Counted from the first letter of the stretch, positions 18,107-26,874 are shown. The stretch: DNA of 64,000 nucleotides from Bacteroidota bacterium (GCA_947452905.1 CANGEP010000006.1:62001-126000), one strand, 5' to 3'. Numbers and translations: made by a program. The notes: generated by a model not told the origin, from the sequence alone.

Positions 18107-18139
18107 CAAAAGTACAACGATTTTACCGATTTTGCCAAA
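18107..18139 (-). promoter_or_regulatory. Promoter of the marR-acyl-CoA dehydrogenase operon
   Basis: Minus-strand TTTG (18136-18139), a 21-nt spacer and TACTTTTG (18107-18114) match the Bacteroidota consensus. Initiation should fall on or next to the palindrome at 18089-18104. Confidence 0.7.
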
Positions 18140-18171
18140 AATTTGCATTAGAAAGCCATTAACTTTACCCC

Positions 18172-19311
18172 ATGCAAACCGTTCTCGACTGGGGGGTATC
18201 CATTTTAACTATTTTATATGCCCTTTTACTGATGGCTTACCGTTATTGGTTTGCTAAACTGAAGGTTTTTACCCCCACAGAAGCACTAATGGAAAAGGGG
18301 CCCACGAATTTTACAGTTATTATCCCAGCCCGAAACGAAGCCCTCAATATTAAAGCCTGCTTGGAATCAATCTTAGCACAAGCGTATTCCCCCTCGTATA
18401 TTGAAATTATAGTGATAGATGATTTTTCACAAGATGATACCGCTTTTATTGTAAAAGCGATGGCAGCAAATAATGAAAATATTCGTTTATTAAGTTTAGC
18501 TGATTATTTTGATCCAAACGAAATGAATTCATTTAAAAAGAAAGCCATCGAAAAAGCGGTGAGTATTGCTAAAGGAGATTGGATCGTAACCACAGATGCC
18601 GATTGTATAGTGCCCAACACTTGGTTACAATTATACAATGAATTCATACAAATACATCAACCGGTTTTTGTGGCTGCACCTGTTATGTTTATTAAAGAAC
18701 AAGGAATTTTAAATGAATTTCAGGTTTTAGATTTTTTAGCCTTGCAAGGCATAACGGCGGCTGCAGTGGGCGCTGGCAAGCATTCTATGAGCAATGGAGC
18801 TAATTTAGCTTTCGAAAAATCGGCCTTTATTGCAGTGGGTGGTTATCAAGGCGTAGATCATATTGCAAGTGGTGATGATATGTTTTTAATGCATAAAATG
18901 AAAGTCACTTTATCCAATCGTATTGGGTACTTATTTCATCCAGGGGCAATTGTATTAACCAAAGCCATGACTACTTGGAAAGATTTTATCATGCAAAGAA
19001 TTAGATGGTCGAGCAAAGCAAGATACTATGATGATAATTCTATTTTTTGGGTATTGGTTTTAGTGTATGCTTATAATGCAAGTTTGTTATTTTTACTTTT
19101 ATCAGGTAATTATAAAAGCTTACTTATTGCCCTTGCCTTTAAAACGTTTTTTGAACTTTTCTTTTTAGATCCGGTGGCTACATTTTTCAAAATGCCCACA
19201 GCCCTTAGGTTTTTTGTACTCTATCAACCCTTGCATATTGCCTATACCTTGGTGGCTGGTCTTTTTGGTCAGGTAAAAACTTACACTTGGAAGGGTAGAA
19301 AGGTAAAATAA
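18172..19311 (+). CDS. Membrane-associated family 2 glycosyltransferase
   Basis: The 379-residue protein has one N-terminal membrane helix (about 5-25), a GT-A domain (FTVIIPARNEALNI, IEIIVIDDFSQDDT, TTDADCIVP) and two or three C-terminal hydrophobic helices. MQRIRWSSKARYY matches the Q-x-x-R-W acceptor motif of processive GT2 enzymes. It would add sugars from nucleotide donors at the inner membrane, for a lipid, polysaccharide or glycolipid. Neighbours do not point to a product. Its stop is 63 bp before the korB start. Confidence 0.85.
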   Translation: MQTVLDWGVSILTILYALLLMAYRYWFAKLKVFTPTEALMEKGPTNFTVIIPARNEALNIKACLESILAQAYSPSYIEIIVIDDFSQDDTAFIVKAMAANNENIRLLSLADYFDPNEMNSFKKKAIEKAVSIAKGDWIVTTDADCIVPNTWLQLYNEFIQIHQPVFVAAPVMFIKEQGILNEFQVLDFLALQGITAAAVGAGKHSMSNGANLAFEKSAFIAVGGYQGVDHIASGDDMFLMHKMKVTLSNRIGYLFHPGAIVLTKAMTTWKDFIMQRIRWSSKARYYDDNSIFWVLVLVYAYNASLLFLLLSGNYKSLLIALAFKTFFELFFLDPVATFFKMPTALRFFVLYQPLHIAYTLVAGLFGQVKTYTWKGRKVK

Positions 19312-19347
19312 GCTCGAATTTATTGCTTTTGGAAGCGCCTATTTTCG

Positions 19348-19355
19348 TAAATTTG
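19348..19355 (+). promoter_or_regulatory. -7 box (TAAATTTG) before korB
   Basis: TAAATTTG matches TAnnTTTG and lies 18 nt before ATG 19374. A TTTG lies 16 nt upstream, slightly short spacing. The box supports a start at 19368 or 19374 and not the in-frame TTG at 19323. Confidence 0.5.
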
Positions 19356-19373
19356 TTCCCTAAACGAATGATT

Positions 19374-20414
19374 ATGAGTTCAGAAACACTTGCACAAGCA
19401 GCTCCTTTAACTGCCAAAGATTTTGCCTCAGACCAAGAAGTACGTTGGTGCCCTGGTTGTGGTGACTATTCTATTTTAGCCCAAGTGCAAAAAGTAATGC
19501 CAACGATAGGTGTTCCCAAAGAAAATATCGTGGTAATTAGTGGTATTGGTTGTAGTAGTCGTTTCCCTTATTACATGAATACTTTTGGGATGCACTCTAT
19601 TCATGGTCGTGCAACTGCTATTGCTAGTGGTTTAAAGGCTTCTCGTCCCGAACTAAGTGTTTGGATTGTTGCAGGTGATGGTGATTCTATGAGTATTGGT
19701 GGTAATCATACTATTCATATGATCAGAAGAAACTTTGATGTAAATTTTATGGTGTTCAATAACCAAATTTATGGTTTAACAAAAGGTCAATATTCACCCA
19801 CTTCCGAAGTAAATAAAATTACAAAGAGTTCGCCTGTGGGAAGTATCGATCATCCTTTTAATCCTGCTGCATTGGTATTAGGTGCAGATGCTACTTTCGT
19901 TGCTCGTTCTATGGATCGTGATCCTAAGCATTTACAAGCAATGATCACACGTGCACATCAACATAAAGGAACTTCATTTTTAGAGATTTATCAAAACTGT
20001 AATATTTTTAACGATGGTGCTTTTGAAATTTTCACTGAAAAAGCTACTAAGCCATTACATGCTTTATTCTTAGAGCAAGGCAAGCCATTAACTTTTGGTG
20101 CCAATAATGAAATGGGTATTCGTTTTGATGGTATGCGTCCTCAAGTGGTTACTTTAGGAGATAAGTACAGCGCCGATGATATGTGGATTCATGATGAGAA
20201 AGATTTTTATAAAGCACAAATTTTAACTCGCTTGTTTGATAATCCAAACGAAGAAGGTGCCGTATTCCCTCGTCCATTTGGTGTATTCTTTACAGCTGAT
20301 CGCCCTTGTTACGAGGACATGATGGCCTTACAAATTGAAGAAGCCATGACAAGCAAAGGCCCAGGTAACTTAGATAAATTAATTCGTGGTAGAGAAACTT
20401 GGGAGATTAAATAG
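19374..20414 (+). CDS. korB: 2-oxoacid:ferredoxin oxidoreductase subunit beta
   Basis: Thiamine-diphosphate-binding beta subunit, about 346 residues. EVRWCPGCGDYSIL near the N-terminus, GIGCSSRFPYYMNTFGMHS, and the TPP/Mg motif GDGDSMSIGGNH followed by FNNQIYGLTKGQYSP are diagnostic. It converts 2-oxoglutarate (or another 2-oxoacid) and CoA to acyl-CoA with ferredoxin as acceptor, together with an alpha subunit. The alpha gene is usually directly upstream in Bacteroidota; here a glycosyltransferase occupies that place. The start at 19374 fits the family N-terminus; 19368 is equally possible. Confidence 0.92.
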   Translation: MSSETLAQAAPLTAKDFASDQEVRWCPGCGDYSILAQVQKVMPTIGVPKENIVVISGIGCSSRFPYYMNTFGMHSIHGRATAIASGLKASRPELSVWIVAGDGDSMSIGGNHTIHMIRRNFDVNFMVFNNQIYGLTKGQYSPTSEVNKITKSSPVGSIDHPFNPAALVLGADATFVARSMDRDPKHLQAMITRAHQHKGTSFLEIYQNCNIFNDGAFEIFTEKATKPLHALFLEQGKPLTFGANNEMGIRFDGMRPQVVTLGDKYSADDMWIHDEKDFYKAQILTRLFDNPNEEGAVFPRPFGVFFTADRPCYEDMMALQIEEAMTSKGPGNLDKLIRGRETWEIK

Positions 20415-20427
20415 TTTTAGCTCGAAT

Positions 20428-21075
20428 TTATAAATCGATATAATTTCTTTTAAGGGCCGTCATTACCATGGCGGTCCTTTGTTTTACCTGTAACTTTTTA
20501 AAGACCCTGTCTCTATAGCCATAAATGGTGTTTACGCTTTTATTAAGTTGCAAGGCAATCTCGTCATAATTGATATCCAAAGTACAAGCTTGTATAAAAT
20601 TAATTTCATTTTGCGTGAGTGGTCTTTTATTATAGTTTAGTTCCTTTATGGCGATATCACCTAGGACATTACTGGTAATCAATTTGGTTTTATCTAATGA
20701 TAAATGAAAGCGGGTTCGGTTACGCACACAATGTTTAAGGTCGATTAATTCTTCGTCGGTAAAAAATATTCCATGTAATCCGTTTTTCATTAGATAACAA
20801 ATGGCGCGCATAAACTTAGCATCAGATTTTAAAAGTATAAAAGAATGACTGCCTTTGTTTTTTATAAGTTTAATGATACTTAATATCTCTTTGTAATTAT
20901 AACAATCCGAGATAATACATAAGTCGGGTGGGAGTGCTGTATTTTGTAAAAATTGTTCAAAGTCGGTTATAAGGCCACCACTAAAAATGATTTTACAATC
21001 TTCTTGTTTTTCGATGGCTAAGCTAAGTGCTTTTCTAGTAAGTACTTTTTGTTCGAGGTAGGTGATGCTAAACAT
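20428..21075 (-). CDS. LuxR-type helix-turn-helix regulator with a receiver-like N-terminal region
   Basis: The start is placed at ATG 21075 (MFSITYLEQK), because the 20 residues encoded upstream are hydrophobic and unlike the family. The C-terminus has a clear LuxR/NarL helix-turn-helix (PLTQNEINFIQAC...YDEIALQLNKSVNTIYGYRDRVFKKL). The first about 130 residues have receiver-like alternation, and an Asp in LCIISDC may be the phosphorylation site, but acidic-pocket residues are not obvious. No histidine kinase is next to it. It is convergent with korB and divergent from tsaC. Its target is unknown. Confidence 0.8.
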   Translation of the reverse strand: MFSITYLEQKVLTRKALSLAIEKQEDCKIIFSGGLITDFEQFLQNTALPPDLCIISDCYNYKEILSIIKLIKNKGSHSFILLKSDAKFMRAICYLMKNGLHGIFFTDEELIDLKHCVRNRTRFHLSLDKTKLITSNVLGDIAIKELNYNKRPLTQNEINFIQACTLDINYDEIALQLNKSVNTIYGYRDRVFKKLQVKQRTAMVMTALKRNYIDL

Positions 21076-21124
21076 GGGGTAGGTTTGTACAAATAAAACA
21101 TAAAGTATTGGTAATAAAAATGGG

Positions 21125-21132
21125 TAGTTTTG
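21125..21132 (+). promoter_or_regulatory. -7 box (TAGTTTTG) before tsaC
   Basis: TAGTTTTG matches the Bacteroidota -7 consensus and ends 13 nt before the ATG at 21146. No TTTG at a proper distance is evident upstream. Confidence 0.45.
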
Positions 21133-21145
21133 CACTATTACAATT

Positions 21146-21754
21146 ATGCTAATTAGTATTCATCCCGACAATCCTCAAGCTAGACAACTTTCTCAAGTGA
21201 AAGCATGTTTGGAAAAGGGCGGCATTATCGCTTATCCTACTGATACCATCTATGGGCTAGGCTGTGATATTTTTTATCCCGAAGCTATTGAGAAAATTTG
21301 TTCGATAAAAAAAGTAAATCCTGAAAAAGCCAATTTGAGTTTTATCTGTGCAGATTTAAGTGATTTGAGTTTATATGCTAAAGCAATTGATAATTCCTTA
21401 TTTAGAATTTTAAAAAAATCATTACCTGGGCCTTTTACATTTATACTTCCTGCCAGTAAAGAAGTGCCTAAAATTTTACAGTCTAAGAAAAAAACGATTG
21501 GCTTACGTATTCCCAATAATAATATCGCCTTATCTATTATTAAAACATTGGGTCATCCTATTTTGTCGGCCTCTTTTCCGGGAGATGCAGTAGAGGACTA
21601 TACCGACCCCGAAATTATTTATGAACATTGGGGTAGTCAAATTGACATGGTGATTGATGGAGGGATTGGAGGTATTGTACCCTCTACCATTGTAGATTGC
21701 ACAAGCGAAGAATATATCATTACCAGACAAGGTGCTGGGATATGGGATTTTTAA
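21146..21754 (+). CDS. L-threonylcarbamoyladenylate synthase (TsaC/Sua5/YciO family)
   Basis: A 202-residue single-domain YrdC protein. It makes threonylcarbamoyl-AMP from threonine, bicarbonate and ATP for the t6A37 modification of ANN-decoding tRNAs. Visible motifs are GGIIAYPTDTIYGLGCD, LPGPFTFILPASK and KKTIGLRIPNN, then SASFPGDA and PSTIVDCTSEE near the C-terminus. It is YciO-like in length, so a YciO paralogue is possible. It converges on rnhB, with 11 bp between the stops. Confidence 0.88.
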   Translation: MLISIHPDNPQARQLSQVKACLEKGGIIAYPTDTIYGLGCDIFYPEAIEKICSIKKVNPEKANLSFICADLSDLSLYAKAIDNSLFRILKKSLPGPFTFILPASKEVPKILQSKKKTIGLRIPNNNIALSIIKTLGHPILSASFPGDAVEDYTDPEIIYEHWGSQIDMVIDGGIGGIVPSTIVDCTSEEYIITRQGAGIWDF

Positions 21755-21765
21755 AAAGCTAATTA

Positions 21766-22368
21766 TTATAGTAAGGAAAGCTGAGGGGGTAGTATATTAA
21801 AGCTTTTTCGGTGCTCTTTGCATAAGCCATTTTGGGCGATAGCCGCGCGATGCGCAGCGGTGCCGTATCCTTTATTTTTATTCCAACCATAAATAGGAAA
21901 TTTAAGGTGCGCTTTTTCCATATACTTATCTCTTGCTGTTTTAGCAAGGATGCTGGCAGCGGCAATATGTGCATATTGCCCATCGCCCTTTATAATGGTT
22001 TGATGTGGAATTTTTTTATAGGGATAAAACCGATTGCCATCTACTGCAATAAATTGCGCTTTCTTTTTTAATTGATCCAAGGCTAAGTGCATACATTTAA
22101 TGGAAGCTTTTAAAATATTAGAACTGTCTATTTCCGCAGCGGTCTGTGAAGCAATGGCCCATGCGATGGCTTCTTTTTTGATAATGGGTTCCAATTCCTG
22201 TCTTTGTTTCTCAGTTAATTTTTTACTATCGTTTAACAAGGGGTGGTAAAAGTTTGCGGGAAGTATAACAGCCGCTGCAAATACAGGCCCTGCATAGCAT
22301 CCACGACCTGCTTCGTCGCATCCTGCTTCGAGTAATTTGTCCTGATAATAGTTAAGTAATCTTGGCAA
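21766..22368 (-). CDS. rnhB: Ribonuclease HII
   Basis: The 200-residue enzyme cleaves RNA-DNA hybrids and single ribonucleotides in DNA. The catalytic Asp18-Glu19 lie in AGCDEAGRGCYAGPV. Further signatures are NDSKKLTEKQR, AVDGNRFYP, IIKGDGQYAHIAAASILAKTARDK and YGWNKNKGYGTAAHRAAI, typical of RNase HII with the remaining acidic ligands. It is divergent from the heme A synthase gene. Confidence 0.96.
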   Translation of the reverse strand: MPRLLNYYQDKLLEAGCDEAGRGCYAGPVFAAAVILPANFYHPLLNDSKKLTEKQRQELEPIIKKEAIAWAIASQTAAEIDSSNILKASIKCMHLALDQLKKKAQFIAVDGNRFYPYKKIPHQTIIKGDGQYAHIAAASILAKTARDKYMEKAHLKFPIYGWNKNKGYGTAAHRAAIAQNGLCKEHRKSFNILPPQLSLL

Positions 22369-22417
22369 ACTTTATTTTTTTGGTCTTGTAAAAGTAAGCT
22401 ATCCACACATTACTTGC

Positions 22418-22425
22418 TACCTTTG
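22418..22425 (+). promoter_or_regulatory. -7 box (TACCTTTG) before the heme A synthase gene
   Basis: TACCTTTG ends 11 nt before ATG 22437. The next in-frame GTG upstream (22425) overlaps the box, so translation must start at 22437 or later. Confidence 0.45.
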
Positions 22426-22436
22426 TGGTCTATTCA

Positions 22437-23519
22437 ATGGCTATAAAAATGAGTATGAATTTAAAGGATCAGCATTCCAAAGCAGTTGCTAATTGGTTAC
22501 TTTTAGGGGTTGGTATGACCGTGATTCAAATTGCTTTGGGTGGTATAACTCGCTTAACGGGTAGTGGTCTTTCTATCACCGAATGGGACGTTGTTACGGG
22601 TGCGCTTCCTCCCCTGTCGGAAGCGCATTGGCAAACACTTTTCGAAAAATACAAAAGCACTCCTCAATTTAATTTGCTGAATTTTGATTTTACTTTAGCC
22701 AATTTTAAATTTATTTTTTTCTGGGAATGGTTTCACCGTTTGTGGGCCCGTACCATAGGGTTGGTTTTTGCCATTGGCTTTATTTATTTTTTAGTAAAAA
22801 AATATTTTAAACCTTCGATGGTAAAACCATTAGTGGTCTTATTTTTTTTAGGGGCATTGCAAGGAGCTATTGGTTGGATTATGGTAGCGAGTGGCTTAGA
22901 GGGGGACGCAGTGTATGTAAAGCCTACGCGTTTAGCGCTTCATTTTATATTTGCATTAGGTTTACTTTGTTATACCTATTGGTTTGCCCTCTCACTAAAA
23001 GTGGAAGCTTTAACTGCCGATACAGAAAAGAAAAATAACAATTGGATAAAAAAAGGGGCTTGGATAATACTAACTATCTTAACACTTCAATTAATTTATG
23101 GTGCTTTAATGGCAGGGCATAAAGCTGCCAATGTAGCCAGTACTTGGCCTACGATTAATGGACAGTGGGTACCTATGGGACTCACCAGTGCCGATTCTTT
23201 TTTATTAAATGCAGTAAATAATACTATTTGGATTCATTTTGTGCATCGTGGTTTGGCGTATTTATTAGTAGTACTTATTATTCTTTGGTCATTTAAATTA
23301 TTCCAGCAAAAAGGAAATACGTTTTGGAACCAAGCACGCAATTTGCCTATGATTTTAGTTTTGGTGCAAGTGGCCTTAGGAATTTTTACAGTCCTATCAA
23401 GTGCTCATATTGTTCCTGGTGTATGGAGTAGTTTTGAATGGCTCGCTCAAATACATCAATTAGTAGGCATGTTATTATTATTAAGTGTGGTGAATATAAT
23501 TTACGCAACAAAAAATTGA
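22437..23519 (+). CDS. COX15/CtaA family heme A synthase
   Basis: An integral membrane protein of about 360 residues with roughly eight helices in two four-helix halves. It oxidises heme O to heme A for aa3-type cytochrome oxidases. Family signatures are GGITRLTGSGLSITEWDVVTG in the first half, WEWFHRLWARTIG with a heme-ligand His, and FVHRGLAYLLV and QIHQLVGMLLLL with the second-half His residues. ATG 22437, 22449 or 22455 could be the start. heme O synthase and oxidase genes are not nearby. Confidence 0.93.
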   Translation: MAIKMSMNLKDQHSKAVANWLLLGVGMTVIQIALGGITRLTGSGLSITEWDVVTGALPPLSEAHWQTLFEKYKSTPQFNLLNFDFTLANFKFIFFWEWFHRLWARTIGLVFAIGFIYFLVKKYFKPSMVKPLVVLFFLGALQGAIGWIMVASGLEGDAVYVKPTRLALHFIFALGLLCYTYWFALSLKVEALTADTEKKNNNWIKKGAWIILTILTLQLIYGALMAGHKAANVASTWPTINGQWVPMGLTSADSFLLNAVNNTIWIHFVHRGLAYLLVVLIILWSFKLFQQKGNTFWNQARNLPMILVLVQVALGIFTVLSSAHIVPGVWSSFEWLAQIHQLVGMLLLLSVVNIIYATKN

Positions 23520-23550
23520 TATACTAAAGTGTATCCTAAATACATACAAC

Positions 23551-24195
23551 ATGAACAGAGATATAGCTAGCATCCGTCGCGATTATCAATTAGCTTCCCT
23601 AGACGAAGCAAGTTCTGCGGTTCATCCTATGGATCAATTTGAACATTGGTGGGAAGAAGCTATTGCAAGTAATATCGATGAAGTAAATGCTTTTGTTTTA
23701 TCTACTATTAAGGAAGATGGCGCTCCTGCGTCGCGCGTAGTACTTTTGAAAAACTATACCCCTGAAGGCTTTATTTTTTTTACTAATTATGAAAGTGATA
23801 AAGCAAATGAAATAACTGCTAATCCGGCGGTGGCTATTAATTTTTTCTGGAAAGAGTTAGAGCGTCAAGTACGCATTACAGGTACTGTTAAAAAAGTAAA
23901 TAAAGAAGAGAGTGAGCAATATTTTCATTCCCGTCCTATAGGTAGTCAAGTAGGCGCTTGGTCCTCACCGCAAAGTAAAGTGATACCCAATAGAGAATAC
24001 TTGGAGCAAATTGTACAAGCTAATATGGAAAAATATAAAGAGGGAATTATACCATTACCTCCACATTGGGGCGGTTATATAGTGCATCCAACAAGTATAG
24101 AATTTTGGCAGGGACGTAGTTCTCGTTTACATGATCGATTAAAATACAGTTTACAAGAAAATCATAGTTGGACCAAGGTTCGCTTAGCACCCTAA
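23551..24195 (+). CDS. pdxH: Pyridoxamine 5'-phosphate oxidase
   Basis: The 214-residue FMN enzyme oxidises pyridoxine or pyridoxamine 5'-phosphate to pyridoxal phosphate. Family motifs are SRVVLLKNYTPEGFIFFTNYES, VRITGTVKKV, SRPIGSQVGAWSSPQS and EFWQGRSSRLHDRLKY close to the C-terminus, which ends in VRLAP. Length equals that of the family. It starts 31 bp after the heme A synthase stop, so the genes may be co-transcribed, and it converges on the transketolase gene. Confidence 0.96.
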   Translation: MNRDIASIRRDYQLASLDEASSAVHPMDQFEHWWEEAIASNIDEVNAFVLSTIKEDGAPASRVVLLKNYTPEGFIFFTNYESDKANEITANPAVAINFFWKELERQVRITGTVKKVNKEESEQYFHSRPIGSQVGAWSSPQSKVIPNREYLEQIVQANMEKYKEGIIPLPPHWGGYIVHPTSIEFWQGRSSRLHDRLKYSLQENHSWTKVRLAP

Positions 24196-24220
24196 CAATT
24201 TTTTTCTTTACTTCTATTTT

Positions 24221-25186
24221 TTAAGCTTTACGAGCAATTACTTTTTTAGCAGCTTCTACAATATTTACTGCGTCTAAACCATATTTAGTTAAGAGCTGAT
24301 TAGGGGTGCCACTTTCTCCAAATGTATCTTTAGTTCCTATAAACTCTTGTGGTACTGGACAATTTTTGGCAGCAACTTGTGCAACTACATCGCCCATGCC
24401 TCCAATAATATTATGTTCTTCGGCAGTAACTACACAACCTGTTTTTTGTAAACTTTTAATGATAGCCGCTTCGTCCAAAGGCTTTATAGTATGTAAATTA
24501 ATTAGTTCCACACTAATACCTTGTTCTTCTAATTGTTTGCCAGCTTCAATAGCCTTCCAAACTAAGTGACCACAAGCAATAATAGTAACATCGGTACCTT
24601 CAGCTAAAATTTGTGCTTTTCCAATCACAAAATCGGAGCCATCTTCCTTTGTAAAATTGGGCCATTTTGGACGACCAAAACGTAAGTATACAGGACCATG
24701 ATAAGAAGCCACTGCTTTAGTAGCTGCTTTTGTTTGGTTATAATCGCAAGGCACAATTACTGTCATGCCTGGTAACATTTTCATTAATCCGATATCCTCT
24801 AAAATTTGATGTGTAGCACCATCTTCTCCTAAAGTTAAGCCTGCATGAGAGGCACAAATTTTTACATTCTTATCAGAGTAAGCAACTGATTGTCTGATTT
24901 GATCATATACACGACCAGTACTAAATCCAGCAAAGGTGGTTGTGTAAGGAATTTTACCGCCAATAGTTAAACCTGCTGCAATACCAATCATATTGGCTTC
25001 CGCAATACCCACTTCAATAAAACGATCAGGCATCTCTTTCATCAAAGGGCCTAATTTAAATGAACCAGCAAGGTCCGCAGTTAACACCACCACTTCTTTA
25101 TTTTCTCTGGCAATTTCTAAAATGCCATCACCAAATCCTGCTCTGGTTTCTTTTTCGTTTTGTACTACGATATCTTTTACGTTCAT
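24221..25186 (-). CDS. Transketolase, C-terminal section (split form)
   Basis: A 321-residue protein made of the pyrimidine-binding and C-terminal domains of transketolase. Visible are ADLAGSFKLGPLMKEMPDRFIEVGIAEANMIGIAAGL, with the Glu that activates the thiamine ring, and FAGFSTGRVYDQIRQS. The C-terminal domain ends in VVTAEEHNIIGGMGDVVA. Split transketolases need a separate N-terminal PP-binding section, normally the adjacent upstream gene. Here that place is held by half of carB, so the partner must be elsewhere. Role: pentose phosphate pathway. A 1-deoxyxylulose synthase-like relative is a less likely reading. Confidence 0.9.
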   Translation of the reverse strand: MNVKDIVVQNEKETRAGFGDGILEIARENKEVVVLTADLAGSFKLGPLMKEMPDRFIEVGIAEANMIGIAAGLTIGGKIPYTTTFAGFSTGRVYDQIRQSVAYSDKNVKICASHAGLTLGEDGATHQILEDIGLMKMLPGMTVIVPCDYNQTKAATKAVASYHGPVYLRFGRPKWPNFTKEDGSDFVIGKAQILAEGTDVTIIACGHLVWKAIEAGKQLEEQGISVELINLHTIKPLDEAAIIKSLQKTGCVVTAEEHNIIGGMGDVVAQVAAKNCPVPQEFIGTKDTFGESGTPNQLLTKYGLDAVNIVEAAKKVIARKA

Positions 25187-25222
25187 ATATTTTAGGTTGT
25201 GCTTTGTAGCAGTAAGTTAAAA

Positions 25223-26869
25223 TTAGTTTTCGAAAGTCGAATAAAAATAAGGCGTTTTTGCTTCAAACTCAGCGCTACAAGTATCTACCATTTTGTAAAC
25301 TCTTGTAATACCTAATGCCTTACGCTTCTCATACACTGCATCATCATTGGTATCGCCATGTAATAGTTTAGCTATTTGCATATCACTAAAGCCATGCTTC
25401 TTTGCTTCTTTTAAAGTATTAGTAGGTAAGCTCTCTAAAGTATGCTTCATTAATTCTTTTTCAATATCACATATAATTCTGATCTGATATAAGAACCAAT
25501 TATCAATACCTGTTGCTGCAGCAATGGATCTCACAGTTGAACCTTGCAATAAAGCATCTTTGATTCTAAAAATACGATCCCATTTTGGGGTTTTAATGTA
25601 CTCCATTAAATCCTCGTTCTTCATTAAGCTCTTTCCATAATAACCTAAACCAATAGCTTCATTCTCTAAGGATTGACATGCTTTTTGAATGGCTTCAGTA
25701 AAGCTTCTTCCTATAGCCATTACTTCACCCACACTTTTCATTTGTAATCCTAAAGTATCATTTGCACCTTTGAATTTATCAAAATTCCAACGCGGTACTT
25801 TTACAATTACATAATCTAGAGCTGGTTCAAAATAAGCGGATGTAGTTTGCGTGATTTGATTTTTTAATTCATCTAAATGATAACCAATTGCCAACTTAGC
25901 AGCAATTTTTGCAATTGGGTATCCAGTAGCTTTTGAGGCTAAGGCAGAAGAGCGAGATACACGTGGATTTATCTCCACGGCAATTAATTCTTCTGTTGCA
26001 GGATTTAAAGCAAATTGCACATTACAACCACCAGAGAAATTACCTAGACTGCGCATCATAAGCATGGCTTTATTACGCATCTCTTGGAAAGCAGTATCGC
26101 TCAAAGTCATGGCAGGAGCAACTGTGATAGAATCTCCTGTATGCACTCCCATGGGATCTAAATTTTCTACAGTACAAATGATCACCACATTATCTGCTTG
26201 GTCTCTTAATAATTCTAATTCGTATTCTTTCCATCCCAACACTGCTTTTTCTACCAATACTTCGTGCATGGGAGAAGCTTTTAAACCTTTCTCTAAAGCT
26301 GCATCTAATTCACTAGCGTCATGCACAAATCCACCTCCTGTTCCACCTAAAGTAAAAGAAGGACGTATAACTAAAGGGAATCCAATTTTTTGTGCAATCT
26401 CTTTTCCTTCTAAAAAACTATTGGCTACTTTACTAGGTGCAACTTGCATTCCAATTTTCACCATTAATTGTCTAAATTTTTCTCTGTCTTCTGCTGTATC
26501 AATTGCAGCAACATCAACGCCAATCATTCTGCAATTATATTGTTTCCACAAACCAATCTCATCTGCTTCTTTACAAAGATTTAACGCAGTTTGTCCTCCC
26601 ATTGTAGGCAACACAGCATCAATTTGATTTTCTTGTAAAATTTGTTCTAAACTTTCAATGGTTAAGGGTAATAAATAAACCTTATCAGCCATCATTGGAT
26701 CGGTCATGATGGTAGCAGGGTTGCTATTAATTAAAATCACTTTAATGCCCTCCTCTCTAAGGGATCTGGCAGCTTGAGAACCAGAATAATCAAACTCGCA
26801 AGCCTGTCCTATGATAATGGGTCCAGAACCTACAATTAAAACGGATTTTATGGAATTGTCTTTAGGCAT
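25223..26869 (-). CDS. Carbamoyl-phosphate synthase large subunit, N-terminal half only
   Basis: The 548-residue product covers the carboxyphosphate ATP-grasp domain and the oligomerisation domain of CarB, then stops. The start VLIVGSGPIIIGQACEFDYSG, the glycine-rich RPSFTLGGTGGGF and EINPRVSRSSALASKATGYP are diagnostic. The end TCSAEFEAKTPYFYST corresponds to the junction before the second synthetase domain, which in full-length CarB (over 1000 residues) follows directly. No second half follows: a transketolase gene begins 37 bp on. Split CarB is known in some bacteria and archaea, so it may be functional with a partner elsewhere. It makes carbamoyl phosphate for arginine and pyrimidines. 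Confidence 0.92.
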   Translation of the reverse strand: MPKDNSIKSVLIVGSGPIIIGQACEFDYSGSQAARSLREEGIKVILINSNPATIMTDPMMADKVYLLPLTIESLEQILQENQIDAVLPTMGGQTALNLCKEADEIGLWKQYNCRMIGVDVAAIDTAEDREKFRQLMVKIGMQVAPSKVANSFLEGKEIAQKIGFPLVIRPSFTLGGTGGGFVHDASELDAALEKGLKASPMHEVLVEKAVLGWKEYELELLRDQADNVVIICTVENLDPMGVHTGDSITVAPAMTLSDTAFQEMRNKAMLMMRSLGNFSGGCNVQFALNPATEELIAVEINPRVSRSSALASKATGYPIAKIAAKLAIGYHLDELKNQITQTTSAYFEPALDYVIVKVPRWNFDKFKGANDTLGLQMKSVGEVMAIGRSFTEAIQKACQSLENEAIGLGYYGKSLMKNEDLMEYIKTPKWDRIFRIKDALLQGSTVRSIAAATGIDNWFLYQIRIICDIEKELMKHTLESLPTNTLKEAKKHGFSDMQIAKLLHGDTNDDAVYEKRKALGITRVYKMVDTCSAEFEAKTPYFYSTFEN

Positions 26870-26874
26870 AACTA

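Noticed and set aside
26064..26627. 187-residue plus-strand reading frame inside the carB half
   Set aside because: It is antisense to the conserved ATP-grasp domain, with no recognisable motif; a codon-bias shadow.
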